This document shows, piece after piece, positions 43,072-52,606 of a DNA stretch of 64,000 nt. How positions within the stretch are numbered: the stretch's first letter is position 1; the number at the start of each line of letters is the position of its first letter. Under the pieces are notes generated by a model. That model saw nothing but the letters and a program-made list of their open reading frames with translations. It ran no database searches and was not told the origin of the DNA. Position numbers and translations under genes: made by a program. Origin of the DNA: RUG760 sp045642205 (GTDB lineage Bacteria; Bacillota; Clostridia; Lachnospirales; Bianqueaceae); contig JAZUIK010000181.1 in assembly GCA_045642205.1 (NCBI GenBank), forward strand, positions 1 to 64,000. Reading direction: 5' to 3'.

Positions 43072-45678
43072 TTATTTCTGGGCGTTTTTCTTCTTAGCTC
43101 TCTGAGCCTCGATAGCAGCCTTAGTCGCTTCTTCGCGCTGTTTTCTCAAAGCTTCGCGGCGGGCCTGTTTCTCGGCTTCTTCCTGAGCTCTTCTTTCGTC
43201 TTCTTCTTTCTGCTTGGCAAGAAGGGCTTCCTGAGCAGCCTTATTCTTCTTATACAGTGCGGTGAACAGGAAGGACAGACCGATCATCAGGTAAAGGAAG
43301 GGGAAAACAAAGCACAGAAGCAGTGTCATACGGGAAGCGGTGGACTCATTGGCCATATGCAATGTTCCCATATTGTAGAGCTTGGAGGCAAGAGTCTCAT
43401 GGACGGTACGACCGCCATTCAGGAAACTCATGATGCCGGAGAGGAAATTGACATTTCCGTTGCCGCTCAGATCACTGACTTCCTCTACGAGGAAACTGGC
43501 GGATGCGACCCAGACAATACGGGTATCTCCATCCTGCAGGGCAGCTGCCAGTGCGAGAGGGCCATCCAGATCGCCCTCTTCTTTGTTCAAAGTGGTGGAG
43601 AGTGTTCCGGCAACCTTGGAATAACTCTCAGTGGAAGTCAAAAGCAGCGGTGCATTGGTTACGCCCTCCACGCCGGCCAGCAAGAGACCCTGAGAGTAAG
43701 AAAGTACGGGAGCAGTTCGAGAAGAGACCAGCTTCTGGGTAACTTCATGCTCCATGACATTGGGCTGGATCAGATAAGGTGCAGATGAATCGGCAGCGGT
43801 CTTGGAACTTTCCAGAACGATTCCGGGAAGGAGCACGGCACCATAGCGGACCATCAAGGATTCCAGGTTGGTCAGACGAGGGGTGACAAAGGTTCCGTCA
43901 GCTTCCTGCTCTGTGGACTGGATACGAGTGGTCATCATCATGGCTCCACCGGCATTCAGATAAGAGAAGATGGCGTCTGCTTCACTGTCAGAAAGATCAG
44001 AAGCAGGTGCATTCAGGATCAGGATACCACAATCATCAGGGATGGTCTCAAAGGAATCCAGTTCGATAATAGAGATATCTTCTCTCTGCAGGTAAGCGAG
44101 GAAATAGGGGGTCAGAGTTGCCTCTCCGTGGCCGGTGAGGAAGTACGCCTTGATAGCCTCATTTCCGTTGAAGTATTCCAATGCATGGTCGAATTCATCA
44201 TCCAGCTTCATGACCAGGTCAGAGACTTTCATGCCGGAAACCTCTTTGGTCTCGTAGGCAAAAATGTTTTCATAGGGAATGAAACGGGTCAACTCGCCGG
44301 ATTTGATCAACAGAGAATTGTTGTAGATCGCATCAACGACATACGTGGTCAGGAAGGAAACCTGATCCTTGACAGCGGGATTGGAACGGACCAGATGGAT
44401 GCGAGGACTCATGGCCTCGTAGAAGGTCAGCACAGAACGGGTAGAAGTTTCTTCTTTTCCGTTCTGAACGATCCAGAAGATATCGATATCTTCGCTGATT
44501 GCTGCAACGTCTTCCTTGAGTTCCTTGGAAGGGGTGAAAAGGCCGGTGCCGGATACATCCGCAAGAAGCGCGGTGCCGGTAACCGTATGAAGGAGAATGT
44601 TGATCACAAGAGCACATCCCAATACGATAGCGGGAAGTACAACGGGATAGTTGCCAAAGACGGGCTGCTTTTCTTTGCGCTGAAGTGCGGCTTCTTCCTC
44701 TTCTTCGGTCAGTTTAGCGGGTGCTTCATAGTCGATACCGACCAGAGCAAGAACAAAAAGGATAGCAGCAACGGAGATAAAGTAGATCAGTGCACGCAGG
44801 TCCATCAAGCCGCCAAGGAAAGTATAAAAACGTTCGTAGATGGAGATCTTTGCAGCGAGGCGGCTGGCAAGATGGGCAAAGGACTCGCGGTTGAAAACGA
44901 AGAAGATAACCTGTACGATCTCCAGGATCGCAGCGACCAAAAGTGCCAAGGTGGAATTTTTGGTTACCAGGTACAGGAATCCAAAGCAGATGGCGATCAG
45001 GGCGGTCAGAAGGAGCATAGCGCTGTAGGGCGTACCACAGAAGGAGACCATTGCCATAAGGTTATATCCAAGCACTAAGATCGCAGCGGTAATGATCAAA
45101 GTGAATAACTGATTCTTCTGTGTGGCAGCAGCACAAAGAGCCAGTGCCATGAAAGCACATCCCATAAGGAAGAATGCCAGAAGCTCAGAGAAGACGGCAC
45201 CAAAGTTGATCAAACCGTACGCAGTCAGGATGACAGGGTACAGTAAAGAGATCAGAAGAGGAATAAGCAGAGTCAGAAGAGACACAATATAAACAGCAGC
45301 GACGCGGCCTGAAGAAGTAATGCCTTGTTCTTTATACCATGCAGCGTCTTTCTGATCTTTGATAGAAGGTGCCCAAAGGGTTCCCTTGAGAAGAGAGGAA
45401 AAAGGACTGCGGGAGTTGCTGATGCCTTCTTCTTCGGAATTGCTCTCGGAAAGAGGCTCAGCGTGCAGTCGGTTGTTCATCCAAAGAGCAGTCAGAGGAA
45501 CAAGGACCAGCAGCGTCCAGGAAGAATAATGGATCGCATATTCAAAGTTGGAAAGAGTACCGCTGACACAGTAGGTCAGGGTATTGATACCGATCACGAC
45601 CAATAATGCGGCTCCAAAGAGATAGGGAGCAATGCTGGAAAAGGCACTGCGAAGTTCTTTTTTAAGTGCGGTTAACAT
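43072..45678 (-). CDS. GldF/GldG-like ABC-2 permease fused to a GldG (substrate-binding-like) domain
   Basis: The 868-residue protein begins with ABC-2-type membrane helices (about 15-320), continues with a helix near 345-370, then a large extracytoplasmic GldG/IFT52-like domain (about 390-780) containing YFLTGHGEATLTPYF and ILILNAPASDLSDSEADAI, and ends with a membrane helix (about 790-815) and a long basic coiled coil. Such proteins normally work with a GldA-type ATPase encoded beside them; none is seen here. Its 5' neighbour is maf, 25 bases away. Transported substrate unknown. Confidence 0.8.
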   Translation of the reverse strand: MLTALKKELRSAFSSIAPYLFGAALLVVIGINTLTYCVSGTLSNFEYAIHYSSWTLLVLVPLTALWMNNRLHAEPLSESNSEEEGISNSRSPFSSLLKGTLWAPSIKDQKDAAWYKEQGITSSGRVAAVYIVSLLTLLIPLLISLLYPVILTAYGLINFGAVFSELLAFFLMGCAFMALALCAAATQKNQLFTLIITAAILVLGYNLMAMVSFCGTPYSAMLLLTALIAICFGFLYLVTKNSTLALLVAAILEIVQVIFFVFNRESFAHLASRLAAKISIYERFYTFLGGLMDLRALIYFISVAAILFVLALVGIDYEAPAKLTEEEEEAALQRKEKQPVFGNYPVVLPAIVLGCALVINILLHTVTGTALLADVSGTGLFTPSKELKEDVAAISEDIDIFWIVQNGKEETSTRSVLTFYEAMSPRIHLVRSNPAVKDQVSFLTTYVVDAIYNNSLLIKSGELTRFIPYENIFAYETKEVSGMKVSDLVMKLDDEFDHALEYFNGNEAIKAYFLTGHGEATLTPYFLAYLQREDISIIELDSFETIPDDCGILILNAPASDLSDSEADAIFSYLNAGGAMMMTTRIQSTEQEADGTFVTPRLTNLESLMVRYGAVLLPGIVLESSKTAADSSAPYLIQPNVMEHEVTQKLVSSRTAPVLSYSQGLLLAGVEGVTNAPLLLTSTESYSKVAGTLSTTLNKEEGDLDGPLALAAALQDGDTRIVWVASASFLVEEVSDLSGNGNVNFLSGIMSFLNGGRTVHETLASKLYNMGTLHMANESTASRMTLLLCFVFPFLYLMIGLSFLFTALYKKNKAAQEALLAKQKEEDERRAQEEAEKQARREALRKQREEATKAAIEAQRAKKKNAQK

Positions 45679-45703
45679 AAAGTGTTAGATTCCTTTCTGA
45701 TCA

Positions 45704-46282
45704 TCAGGCAAGAAATGTATCGATCTCACGCTTCAGGCGGGAAACGGGAAGTCCCATAACGGTGTAATAATCTCCCTCGATCCCCTTGATCAGGAGAGAT
45801 CCCTTTCCCTGGATGCCGTAAGCGCCAGCCTTGTCCATGGGCTCATTGGTTGCAATATAGGCTTCGATATCTTTGTCATTTAAGGGATAGAAATCGACAG
45901 CGGTCTTGACACGGAAGGAGTGGATCTTGTCGCCCATAGCCAGACAGCAGCCGGTGACAACGAAGTGTCTCTTGCCACTGAGTAAGCGAAGCATGTAGGC
46001 GGCATCGTCCTTGGAAGAAGGTTTGCCAAGGGTGATCCAGTTCCCGTTATCCTCTTCGGCAATGACAACGGTATCGGAACCGATGATCAGCGCTTTCGGA
46101 TGTCTGGAGGCGATGTCAGCGGCCTTTGCCCTGGCAAGAAGTTCGGGCTCTTCCTCGGCGAGGATGTCAGAAGGAAGAACCAGTTCATCTTCGACGGAAG
46201 AAGGTTCGGTGGAAAATTCGGGGAAGATAAAAGAAAGTAACTCTTTTCTTCTGGGAGAAGCGGACGCAAGGATAATATCCAT
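45704..46282 (-). CDS. maf: Maf-family nucleotide pyrophosphatase
   Basis: The 192-residue protein hydrolyses nucleoside triphosphates such as dTTP/UTP or modified forms. It shows IILASASPRRKELL, IGSDTVV, GKPSSKDDAAYMLRLLSG and DKAGAYGIQGKGS. It stands before the GldG-like gene on the same strand. Confidence 0.92.
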   Translation of the reverse strand: MDIILASASPRRKELLSFIFPEFSTEPSSVEDELVLPSDILAEEEPELLARAKAADIASRHPKALIIGSDTVVIAEEDNGNWITLGKPSSKDDAAYMLRLLSGKRHFVVTGCCLAMGDKIHSFRVKTAVDFYPLNDKDIEAYIATNEPMDKAGAYGIQGKGSLLIKGIEGDYYTVMGLPVSRLKREIDTFLA

Positions 46283-46756
46283 AGGACACCTCTTATCTAT
46301 ATATAATGTAGTTTTTTATATAACAGGCTAATGTTACCACAAGCAGAAATACCTAGCAAGAAGGCTTTTGGAAGTTCACAAATCCTTCACGGAAGAATAC
46401 TAGATATATGGTGCAAGGAATAAGGTAAAAACACAATATATTGTGCGTGGTGGTCGCGTAAAGACCGTCACAAATAAATGGAAATATGGGTGTTTGTAAC
46501 AATTTGTAACAACTTTACCGGATGCGGGTGTGAGGGGGGGAGTCCGCTAAAATAAAGGGTTATGCACAGATGTTGACAACTTTGTGGATTGTGTGTATAA
46601 TAACAAAAGTGTTACAAATATTACAAACACGAAGTCACAAAGAAGACAAAGAATTAACGGAATCTTGTGGTTTTGTGGTGTCTGCAAACACTATATATAG
46701 TGGTAAATGCGAAGGCAACTCAAGATCACCGATAAACCGCGACAAAGGAAGAGATT
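46283..46756. other. Long regulatory region upstream of the SleB-like gene
   Basis: No gene is supported in these 474 bases. They hold a perfect palindrome CACAATATATTGTG (46432-46445), a TGTAAC pair (46495-46500, 46505-46510), a promoter (46573-46601) and a leader of about 150 bases rich in TTACAA/TGTTAC. The left end carries the maf promoter region. Confidence 0.6.
46573..46601 (+). promoter_or_regulatory. Promoter of the SleB-like gene
   Basis: TTGACA (46573-46578) and TATAAT (46596-46601) are exactly 17 bases apart. Confidence 0.85.
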
Positions 46757-47707
46757 ATGATCACCAGAAGAAGACGCAGACGTTATATGTTCCTGACGAT
46801 GGTTCTGGCTTTCCTGACGGGTGCGGGTTCCTTCTTTATTACATTGGAGCCTGCTGCGTCGGAAGATTCACAGCTCATTGATCTTTGGAACGATAGCTTT
46901 TTTTACGATGAATCTCAGGAAGTGATGGAAGTCCGAGTACTGAGTGCAGAACCGAGTATGGTTTTCTCCACCTGCGACGGAGAGATGCGTATAGCGGAGT
47001 TCTGTGTGGAAGAGGTTGCTGCTGCGGAAGTAGTTGCGGCCATTGAGAACCTGGATCAGGAGATCAGTAAGATCGGCGGATCCAAAGCCGAGGGTAAAAC
47101 TGTCGAGAAGGCGGAAGAAGAGGAAGAGTTACTTGAAGAAGAGACCTATGACGAAGAGCAGGTCTACTACGAAGAACCTTCATATGTCGAGCCTTCATAT
47201 GACGAACCAAAGTGGGAAGAAGAAAGTTCTGAGGTGAAGGAAGAGGTTCCTTCCCAAAGTACTGTACAGGAAGAAGTAACTCAGCCTGTCGAAACACAGG
47301 AAGAGGAGAAGGCTAAGGAGCCTGCAGAAGAGCCTGCAGCACCTGCGCCGCAGACCCCTGCCGTACAATATTCCGATCTGGACTATCTGGCAGCTATCTG
47401 TCAGATTGAAGCCGGATACAATTACGAGGGCTGTCTGGCTGTTGCCAATGCGGTACTCAACCGACTGAAAGCCGGATATGCAGATTCTATTTACGGCGTT
47501 ATCTATGCACCTTATCAGTTTGCGACCGATGCAATGGATTATTATCTGCAAAACGGAACCGGTGAAGATGCAAGAAGAGCTGCTGAGGATGCGATGAACG
47601 GTATCAACAACCTTGGTGATTTCCGTAACTTTAACGGAACCTACTGGTTGGATCCTGCGACTTTAGATGTTCCTTATGTCGTCATCGGCGGTAATTGTTT
47701 TTATTAA
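46757..47707 (+). CDS. SleB-like cell wall hydrolase, membrane-anchored
   Basis: The 316-residue protein has an N-terminal basic patch (RRRRRR) and membrane or signal segment (about 10-30), a Glu/Pro-rich linker (about 110-205) and a C-terminal hydrolase domain (about 210-316: YLAAICQIEAGYNYEGCLAV...NAVLNRLKAGYADSIYGVIY). This is the SleB/CwlJ type (Hydrolase_2), with Glu in QIEAG as the likely catalytic residue. The family contains spore cortex lytic enzymes, but vegetative versions exist. It lacks the PG-binding repeat of SleB. Confidence 0.85.
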   Translation: MITRRRRRRYMFLTMVLAFLTGAGSFFITLEPAASEDSQLIDLWNDSFFYDESQEVMEVRVLSAEPSMVFSTCDGEMRIAEFCVEEVAAAEVVAAIENLDQEISKIGGSKAEGKTVEKAEEEEELLEEETYDEEQVYYEEPSYVEPSYDEPKWEEESSEVKEEVPSQSTVQEEVTQPVETQEEEKAKEPAEEPAAPAPQTPAVQYSDLDYLAAICQIEAGYNYEGCLAVANAVLNRLKAGYADSIYGVIYAPYQFATDAMDYYLQNGTGEDARRAAEDAMNGINNLGDFRNFNGTYWLDPATLDVPYVVIGGNCFY

Positions 47708-47761
47708 GTTTCTCCGCACATGTGCTGTCACACTCACCAATTGACCGATAGTACATGTTTT

Positions 47762-47809
47762 GCCCCTGGGCCTTTCCAGCGTCTACCGGAAAGGAACGGG
47801 GGCTTTTCT
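47762..47809 (+). terminator. Terminator of the SleB-like gene
   Basis: GCCCC...CCTTTCC and GGAAAGG...GGGGGC form a stem, followed by TTTTCTTTTC. Confidence 0.85.
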
Positions 47810-47814
47810 TTTCA

Positions 47815-47843
47815 TTGCGATAAGGCTAAGGCTGCGATATAAT
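47815..47843 (+). promoter_or_regulatory. Promoter of the pcp operon
   Basis: TTGCGA (47815-47820) and TATAAT (47838-47843) are spaced 17 bases apart. Confidence 0.72.
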
Positions 47844-47933
47844 TAGTAAGATTTACATTTCCTGAAAGGGATACAGTGAACAGAAGGTTGGCTGTCCCTG
47901 ACTGGGTCCATTGAGTTTAAGGAGAAGTAGTCG

Positions 47934-48545
47934 ATGAAGGTACTCATGACCGGCTTTCAGCCCTTTGGTGGTGAAAGCATGAATCCTGCCTATGAGGCAG
48001 TGAAAAAGCTTCCCGATCAGATCGGTAGCTTTGAGATCGTAAAACGAGAGATCCCCGTTGTGTTCGGGGAGGGAGCCGACTGCGTGCTCGCAGCGGTGAA
48101 AGAAGAAAAACCTGACTGGGTCATCTGCGTCGGACAGGCCGGAGGACGTAAGGGAATCACTCCGGAGAGAGTCGCCATCAATCTGCAGGACGGACGGATT
48201 CCGGATAATGCAGGAAACCAGCCCGTGGATGAGCCTATCCGTGAAGGCGGAGATACGGCATATTTTACACTGCTTCCCGTAAAGAAAATGGTAGAGGCAA
48301 TGAAGAATGCAGGACTCGAGGCCTCTGTTTCCTATTCCGCAGGAACTTATGTGTGCAACGATGTCTTCTATCGTTTGCTGGATGAGATCCATATGGCAAT
48401 GCCTGGAGTGAAGGGTGGATTTATCCATGTACCCTTCTGCAATGAACAGGTAGAGAATAAACCCGGTGTGCCGGCTATGTCTCTGGAAGATATTGCTCGA
48501 GGCCTGGAGATCTGTGTTACCGTATTGGAACAGGAAGGAAATTAA
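47934..48545 (+). CDS. pcp: Pyroglutamyl peptidase I
   Basis: The 203-residue cysteine peptidase removes N-terminal pyroglutamate from peptides in the cytosol. It starts MTGFQPFGGESMNPA and has the catalytic Glu in ITPERVAINL, the Cys in SAGTYVCNDVFY and the His in GFIHVPF. It opens a six-gene run to 52481 and its stop is one base from the next start. Confidence 0.95.
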   Translation: MKVLMTGFQPFGGESMNPAYEAVKKLPDQIGSFEIVKREIPVVFGEGADCVLAAVKEEKPDWVICVGQAGGRKGITPERVAINLQDGRIPDNAGNQPVDEPIREGGDTAYFTLLPVKKMVEAMKNAGLEASVSYSAGTYVCNDVFYRLLDEIHMAMPGVKGGFIHVPFCNEQVENKPGVPAMSLEDIARGLEICVTVLEQEGN

Positions 48546-48546
48546 G

Positions 48547-50247
48547 ATGAAACTGACAGAAAAAGTAACATATGTCTATGACCATCTGATGGCATACGAT
48601 GAGATCAGAGAGCGACTGGAAGGTTATGCTCAGAACTATCCCCAGTTTTGTAAATTGAATACGCTGGCTGTTACCCCTGAGGGACGTAAGGTCATGCTGT
48701 TGGAAGTTACGGATCTCTCAAAGGGCGGATTTGAAGATAAGCCCGCTTTTTATACCGAAGGCAATATCCATGCAGGAGAGATTACCGGTTGTATGACGGT
48801 CATGTATCTGCTGGATGTGATCTTTTCCAATCTGGAAGATGAGAAGATCAAGGATCTTCTGGCCAACTACACGATCTATGCACTTCCCAGAGTATCTCCC
48901 GATGGATCTGAGTACTACCTGACTCATCCGGAAATGGTCCGCAGTGTGGACCGCATCTATCCTTACAGCGACGAGATGCCCGGTCTGGAGCCTGCCGATC
49001 TGGACGGAGATGGCGTTATCCGTAAGATGCGTGTGAAGAGTCCTTTTGGTATCTGGAAGGAATCTCCTGAGGATCCTCGTGTTATGACCAAGCGTCTGCC
49101 GGATGAGACAGAGGGAACCTTCTACAATGTCTATTCCGAAGGAATCATCCGCGACTATGATGGTATCAATATTGTTGGAGCACCTCAGAAGCTGGGTAAT
49201 GACTTTAACAGAAACTATCCTATCGGCTGGAAACCGGAGCATGAGCAGCATGGTGCAGGCAGCTATCCTCTGAGTAATGTGGAGACTAAGGCCAATGCTG
49301 ATTTCCTTCTGTCCCGTTCCAACATCTGTGCAGTCATCGATATGCATACCATGGGTGGCCAGATCCTCTATACTCCCGGATTCAAGCCCGCCAAGGAAGC
49401 AGATCGTTTCGATATGGCACTGTATAAGAAGCTGGGTCAGATGGGACATGAGGAGAACGGATACCCTGTTATCAATGTTTTTGACGAATATATGCCCGCC
49501 GGTGCACAGGCAACCTATGGCGGATTTGATGATTTCACTCACTTTGTCGTAGGTGTTCCTGCCTTCACGATCGAGTGCTGGGATCTGGATCCCAGAGCCG
49601 GTGTTCCCGTTCAGTTCCCGCCCAAGGCTGAGACCACGGATGAGGAACAGGAGCAGCATGCTCTGAAATATGTCAAGTGGATCGATGAGCATAACGATGG
49701 AGAGGGAATCAAGAACTGGACAAAGTTTGAACATCCTCAGCTTGGCGAAGTGGAGATCGGTGGTATCGACTACAAGCATGTTGTACAGAATCCGCCTCCG
49801 AAGTATATTCCCCAGGAACTGGAGAAGCATACCCGGTTTATGCTGCGTCTGATCAAGACATTCCCCAAAGTATCCTTTGATAAGGTACAGGTAAGCAACC
49901 TGGCAGGCGATGTCTATAAGATCGATGCGTATGTCATGAATACCGGATACATGCCCACCTATGTTTTCAAAGAAGGATTAAAGCTGAAGACTATGACACC
50001 TTTGAAGGTAGAACTGAAAGGTGAAATGGAACTGATCGAGGGTAAGGATAAGACTGAGATCGGACAGCTGGAGGGCTTCAGCGGTATCGGTGGTTATAAT
50101 GGCGGACTGGGTGCCAGCTCATTCCAGAGAGCACCTCTGGAGAAAAAGGTGACCTGGATCGTTCGCTGCGAAAAGGGAACTCAGTTGGAGATTTCCGTGA
50201 GCGGTGCTAGAATCGGTCGAGTCAAGACCTGTGTCACAGTGGAGTGA
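48547..50247 (+). CDS. M14-family zinc carboxypeptidase
   Basis: The 566-residue protein has the carboxypeptidase domain at about 10-390. Zinc ligands appear in EGNIHAGEITG (HxxE) and VIDMHTMGG, and the catalytic Glu in PAFTIECWD. A C-terminal region (about 420-566) may be a beta-rich accessory domain. No signal peptide is seen. AAGGAAATTAAG precedes ATG 48547. It is translationally close to pcp, suggesting joint peptide degradation. Confidence 0.9.
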   Translation: MKLTEKVTYVYDHLMAYDEIRERLEGYAQNYPQFCKLNTLAVTPEGRKVMLLEVTDLSKGGFEDKPAFYTEGNIHAGEITGCMTVMYLLDVIFSNLEDEKIKDLLANYTIYALPRVSPDGSEYYLTHPEMVRSVDRIYPYSDEMPGLEPADLDGDGVIRKMRVKSPFGIWKESPEDPRVMTKRLPDETEGTFYNVYSEGIIRDYDGINIVGAPQKLGNDFNRNYPIGWKPEHEQHGAGSYPLSNVETKANADFLLSRSNICAVIDMHTMGGQILYTPGFKPAKEADRFDMALYKKLGQMGHEENGYPVINVFDEYMPAGAQATYGGFDDFTHFVVGVPAFTIECWDLDPRAGVPVQFPPKAETTDEEQEQHALKYVKWIDEHNDGEGIKNWTKFEHPQLGEVEIGGIDYKHVVQNPPPKYIPQELEKHTRFMLRLIKTFPKVSFDKVQVSNLAGDVYKIDAYVMNTGYMPTYVFKEGLKLKTMTPLKVELKGEMELIEGKDKTEIGQLEGFSGIGGYNGGLGASSFQRAPLEKKVTWIVRCEKGTQLEISVSGARIGRVKTCVTVE

Positions 50248-50257
50248 TCCGAGATAA

Positions 50258-50995
50258 ATGAATAAACAACAAAGAACGGGAGAGTTTGTCCAGGGCGTTA
50301 AAGATGGTCTGCCCATTGGTCTTGGCTACTTTCCCGTAGCTTTTACTCTGGGGATCATGGCCATCAGTCAGGGAATGAACTGGTGGGAAGCCACGATGAT
50401 CTCCTTGTTTAACCTGACCTCAGCAGGTGAATTTGCGGGATTGACGATCATCGCTGCCGGGGGCAGTCTGATCGAGATGGCGATCAACCAGTTTGTTATC
50501 AATCTCCGCTATGCTCTCATGTCGATTACTTTGTCTCAAAGAGTGGATGAGAGCGTCAGAGGCGGTTGGAGACTGCTGGCTGCCTATACGAATACCGATG
50601 AGATCTTTGCGCTTGGAACGGCAAGAACAACACCCGTAACAAGATGGTACTGGGAAGGCTTGAGTACTTTGCCGGTCATCGGATGGACTTTGGGAACGAC
50701 TTTTGGAGCGATCCTTGGCTCGGTGCTTCCCCAAAGACTCTTGGATGCGCTGGGTATTGCGATCTATGCCATGTTTATGGCGATCATTCTTCCGCAGGCA
50801 AGAAAAAGCAAAGCAGCACTGTTTACTGTGGCACTGGGTGCACTGCTCAGCTGCTGTTTCTATTATCTCCCGTTTCTTTCCAAGGTACCTACGGGATTCA
50901 GTGTCATCATCTGTGCTGTCATAGCTGCTACAGTGGCAGCGATCCTGTTTCCTGTGAAAGATGTTTCCACTGAGGAAGAGGGAGGTGCCGCATGA
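50258..50995 (+). CDS. azlC: AzlC-family branched-chain amino acid exporter subunit
   Basis: The 245-residue membrane protein has the AzlC pattern with GVKDGLPIGLGYFPVAFTLGIMA, NLTSAGEFAGL, QFVINLRYALMS and several helices. With AzlD it exports amino acids such as leucine analogues. It follows the M14 gene by ten bases and overlaps azlD by four. Confidence 0.92.
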   Translation: MNKQQRTGEFVQGVKDGLPIGLGYFPVAFTLGIMAISQGMNWWEATMISLFNLTSAGEFAGLTIIAAGGSLIEMAINQFVINLRYALMSITLSQRVDESVRGGWRLLAAYTNTDEIFALGTARTTPVTRWYWEGLSTLPVIGWTLGTTFGAILGSVLPQRLLDALGIAIYAMFMAIILPQARKSKAALFTVALGALLSCCFYYLPFLSKVPTGFSVIICAVIAATVAAILFPVKDVSTEEEGGAA

Positions 50996-51300
50996 CAAAA
51001 CCTGGGTTTTTCCTCTACCTGCTGGTAATGGCAGGTGTGACGTATCTGGTCAGAGCGATTCCTCTGGTATTGATCAAGAAAAAGATCACGAATGTATTTC
51101 TCAGATCTTTCCTTGCCTACATTCCCTGCGCAGTCTTGTCTGCCATGACTTTTCCGGGAATTCTGTACTGCACAGGTTCTATCTGGACAGCCCTGGCGGG
51201 TACGATCGGAGCCATGGTGCTTTCCTACATGGGGGCCAGTCTATCCGTTGTGGCACTGGTCAGTTGTGTGCTAGTCTTTGTTACGGGATTCATTATCTGA
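50992..51300 (+). CDS. azlD: AzlD-family exporter subunit
   Basis: The 102-residue protein has about four membrane helices and the AzlD start (YLLVMAGVTYLVRAIPLVLI) and YIPCAVLSAMTFPGI. It is the small partner of AzlC, with coupled ATGA translation. Confidence 0.9.
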   Translation: MTKPGFFLYLLVMAGVTYLVRAIPLVLIKKKITNVFLRSFLAYIPCAVLSAMTFPGILYCTGSIWTALAGTIGAMVLSYMGASLSVVALVSCVLVFVTGFII

Positions 51301-51329
51301 CGATATGAAAATAAAGGAGGAAGAGGAAC

Positions 51330-51953
51330 ATGAGAAAAATTAAACAAGAGTTCCTTTCGACTCCTTATCTGGAAGGAATCTCTGAGGTACGGATCCTTCG
51401 ATCTTCCAGAAGAACGATCTCCGTCGAGATCAACCGAAAAGGTGAAGTCGTGGTAAGAACACCGGGCTTTCTCCCTGCTGAAGAGATCGGGCGGTTTTTA
51501 TTCAGCCGAAAAGGGTGGATCGAATCCCATATGGCACGCTACCGACAACGTATAGCAGCGGAGCGAGACTTGGGAGAAGATAAGCAAGAGACAGTAGAGT
51601 GGTCAGAAAAGGAACTTGTAGCGATACGCAAACAGGCTGCACCGGATCTGAAAGCCAGGGTGGATTACTGGGCAAAGATCCTGGGAGTTACCTATGGCAC
51701 TGTATCGGTCCGTACCCAAAGGACCAGATGGGGAAGCTGTTCATCAAAGGGAAGTATTTCTTTGAACGCTTTACTGATCCTGCTGGATGAAGAATTACGG
51801 GATTACACGGTCGTACATGAACTGTGCCATAGGAAATATATGGACCATTCTGCTATGTTCTGGGCAGAGGTGGAAAAGGTGCTTCCTGAATACAGGAAGC
51901 TGAGAAAACGATTAAAGGAAGAAGGTGCGGCTTTGATCGCACGACTTCCGTAA
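51330..51953 (+). CDS. YgjP/WLM-type (DUF45) metallopeptidase
   Basis: The 207-residue protein has the zinc motif VVHELCHRKYMDHS (HExxH plus a His) and the preceding TRWGSCSSKGSISLN signature of the DUF45/YgjP family. The N-terminal RSSRRTISVEINRKGEVVVRTPG also fits. Its substrate is unknown. A GGAGGAAGAGG site precedes the ATG. Confidence 0.9.
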   Translation: MRKIKQEFLSTPYLEGISEVRILRSSRRTISVEINRKGEVVVRTPGFLPAEEIGRFLFSRKGWIESHMARYRQRIAAERDLGEDKQETVEWSEKELVAIRKQAAPDLKARVDYWAKILGVTYGTVSVRTQRTRWGSCSSKGSISLNALLILLDEELRDYTVVHELCHRKYMDHSAMFWAEVEKVLPEYRKLRKRLKEEGAALIARLP

Positions 51954-51974
51954 ATATGATCAGGAGGTAAGACA

Positions 51975-52481
51975 ATGGCTGACGCGATGATACAGTGGTT
52001 TCAGCAGACTTTAGGAGGGGTGATCCCGGCTGAAGTGATCACATTTCTTATTTCGATGGTACCGATCCTTGAATTAAGAGGTGGAATGGTAGCCGCAAGA
52101 TTGTTTGGTATTCCATATCTGAAAGCAGCATTGATCTGTGTATGTGGTAACCTGATCCCGATCCCCTTTGTGCTGTGGCTGATCACACCTATCTTTACCT
52201 GGTTAAAGAAAACGAAACTATTCCGCCCTCTGGTAGAAAAGATCGAGAACGGAGCCATGGGAAAATCGGATCGTATACAGAATGCAGAGTTTATCGGTCT
52301 ACTCCTGTTTGTCGGTATCCCGCTTCCGGGAACCGGCGCATGGACAGGCAGTCTGATCGCATCCATGTTAGGGGTTAAGTTTAAGAAAGCGATCGTTGCA
52401 GAGATCCTGGGATTGTTCCTGGCACTGGCGATCATGAGTGTGATCACTTATGTGATCCCTTATCTGGTATCTATTGCATAA
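51975..52481 (+). CDS. Small multidrug export family protein
   Basis: The 168-residue membrane protein matches the Sm_multidrug_ex family: SMVPILELRGGMVAA, GNLIPIPFVLWL and VGIPLPGTGAWTGSL, with about four helices. The name comes from one early report; the true cargo is uncertain. It is the last gene of the pcp run, ending before a strong terminator. Confidence 0.85.
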   Translation: MADAMIQWFQQTLGGVIPAEVITFLISMVPILELRGGMVAARLFGIPYLKAALICVCGNLIPIPFVLWLITPIFTWLKKTKLFRPLVEKIENGAMGKSDRIQNAEFIGLLLFVGIPLPGTGAWTGSLIASMLGVKFKKAIVAEILGLFLALAIMSVITYVIPYLVSIA

Positions 52482-52532
52482 CATATGTAAGAAGACCTGC
52501 TGATCAGGCACATGGATAACAATACATAGAAA

Positions 52533-52579
52533 AAGACCCGTTGAGCATCAATGATATTGAGCTCAACGGGTCTTCTTTT
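52533..52579. terminator. Terminator after the pcp operon
   Basis: AAGACCCGTTGAG and CTCAACGGGTCTT form a 13-bp stem followed by CTTTT. It can also serve the convergent zinc-ribbon gene. Confidence 0.88.
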
Positions 52580-52606
52580 ACTGTTTAGCAGTAGCTAGAT
52601 CTTGGA

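Noticed and set aside
46570..46881. Open frame overlapping the SleB-like gene start
   Set aside because: It begins inside the promoter, has no ribosome site and runs out of frame into the SleB-like gene.
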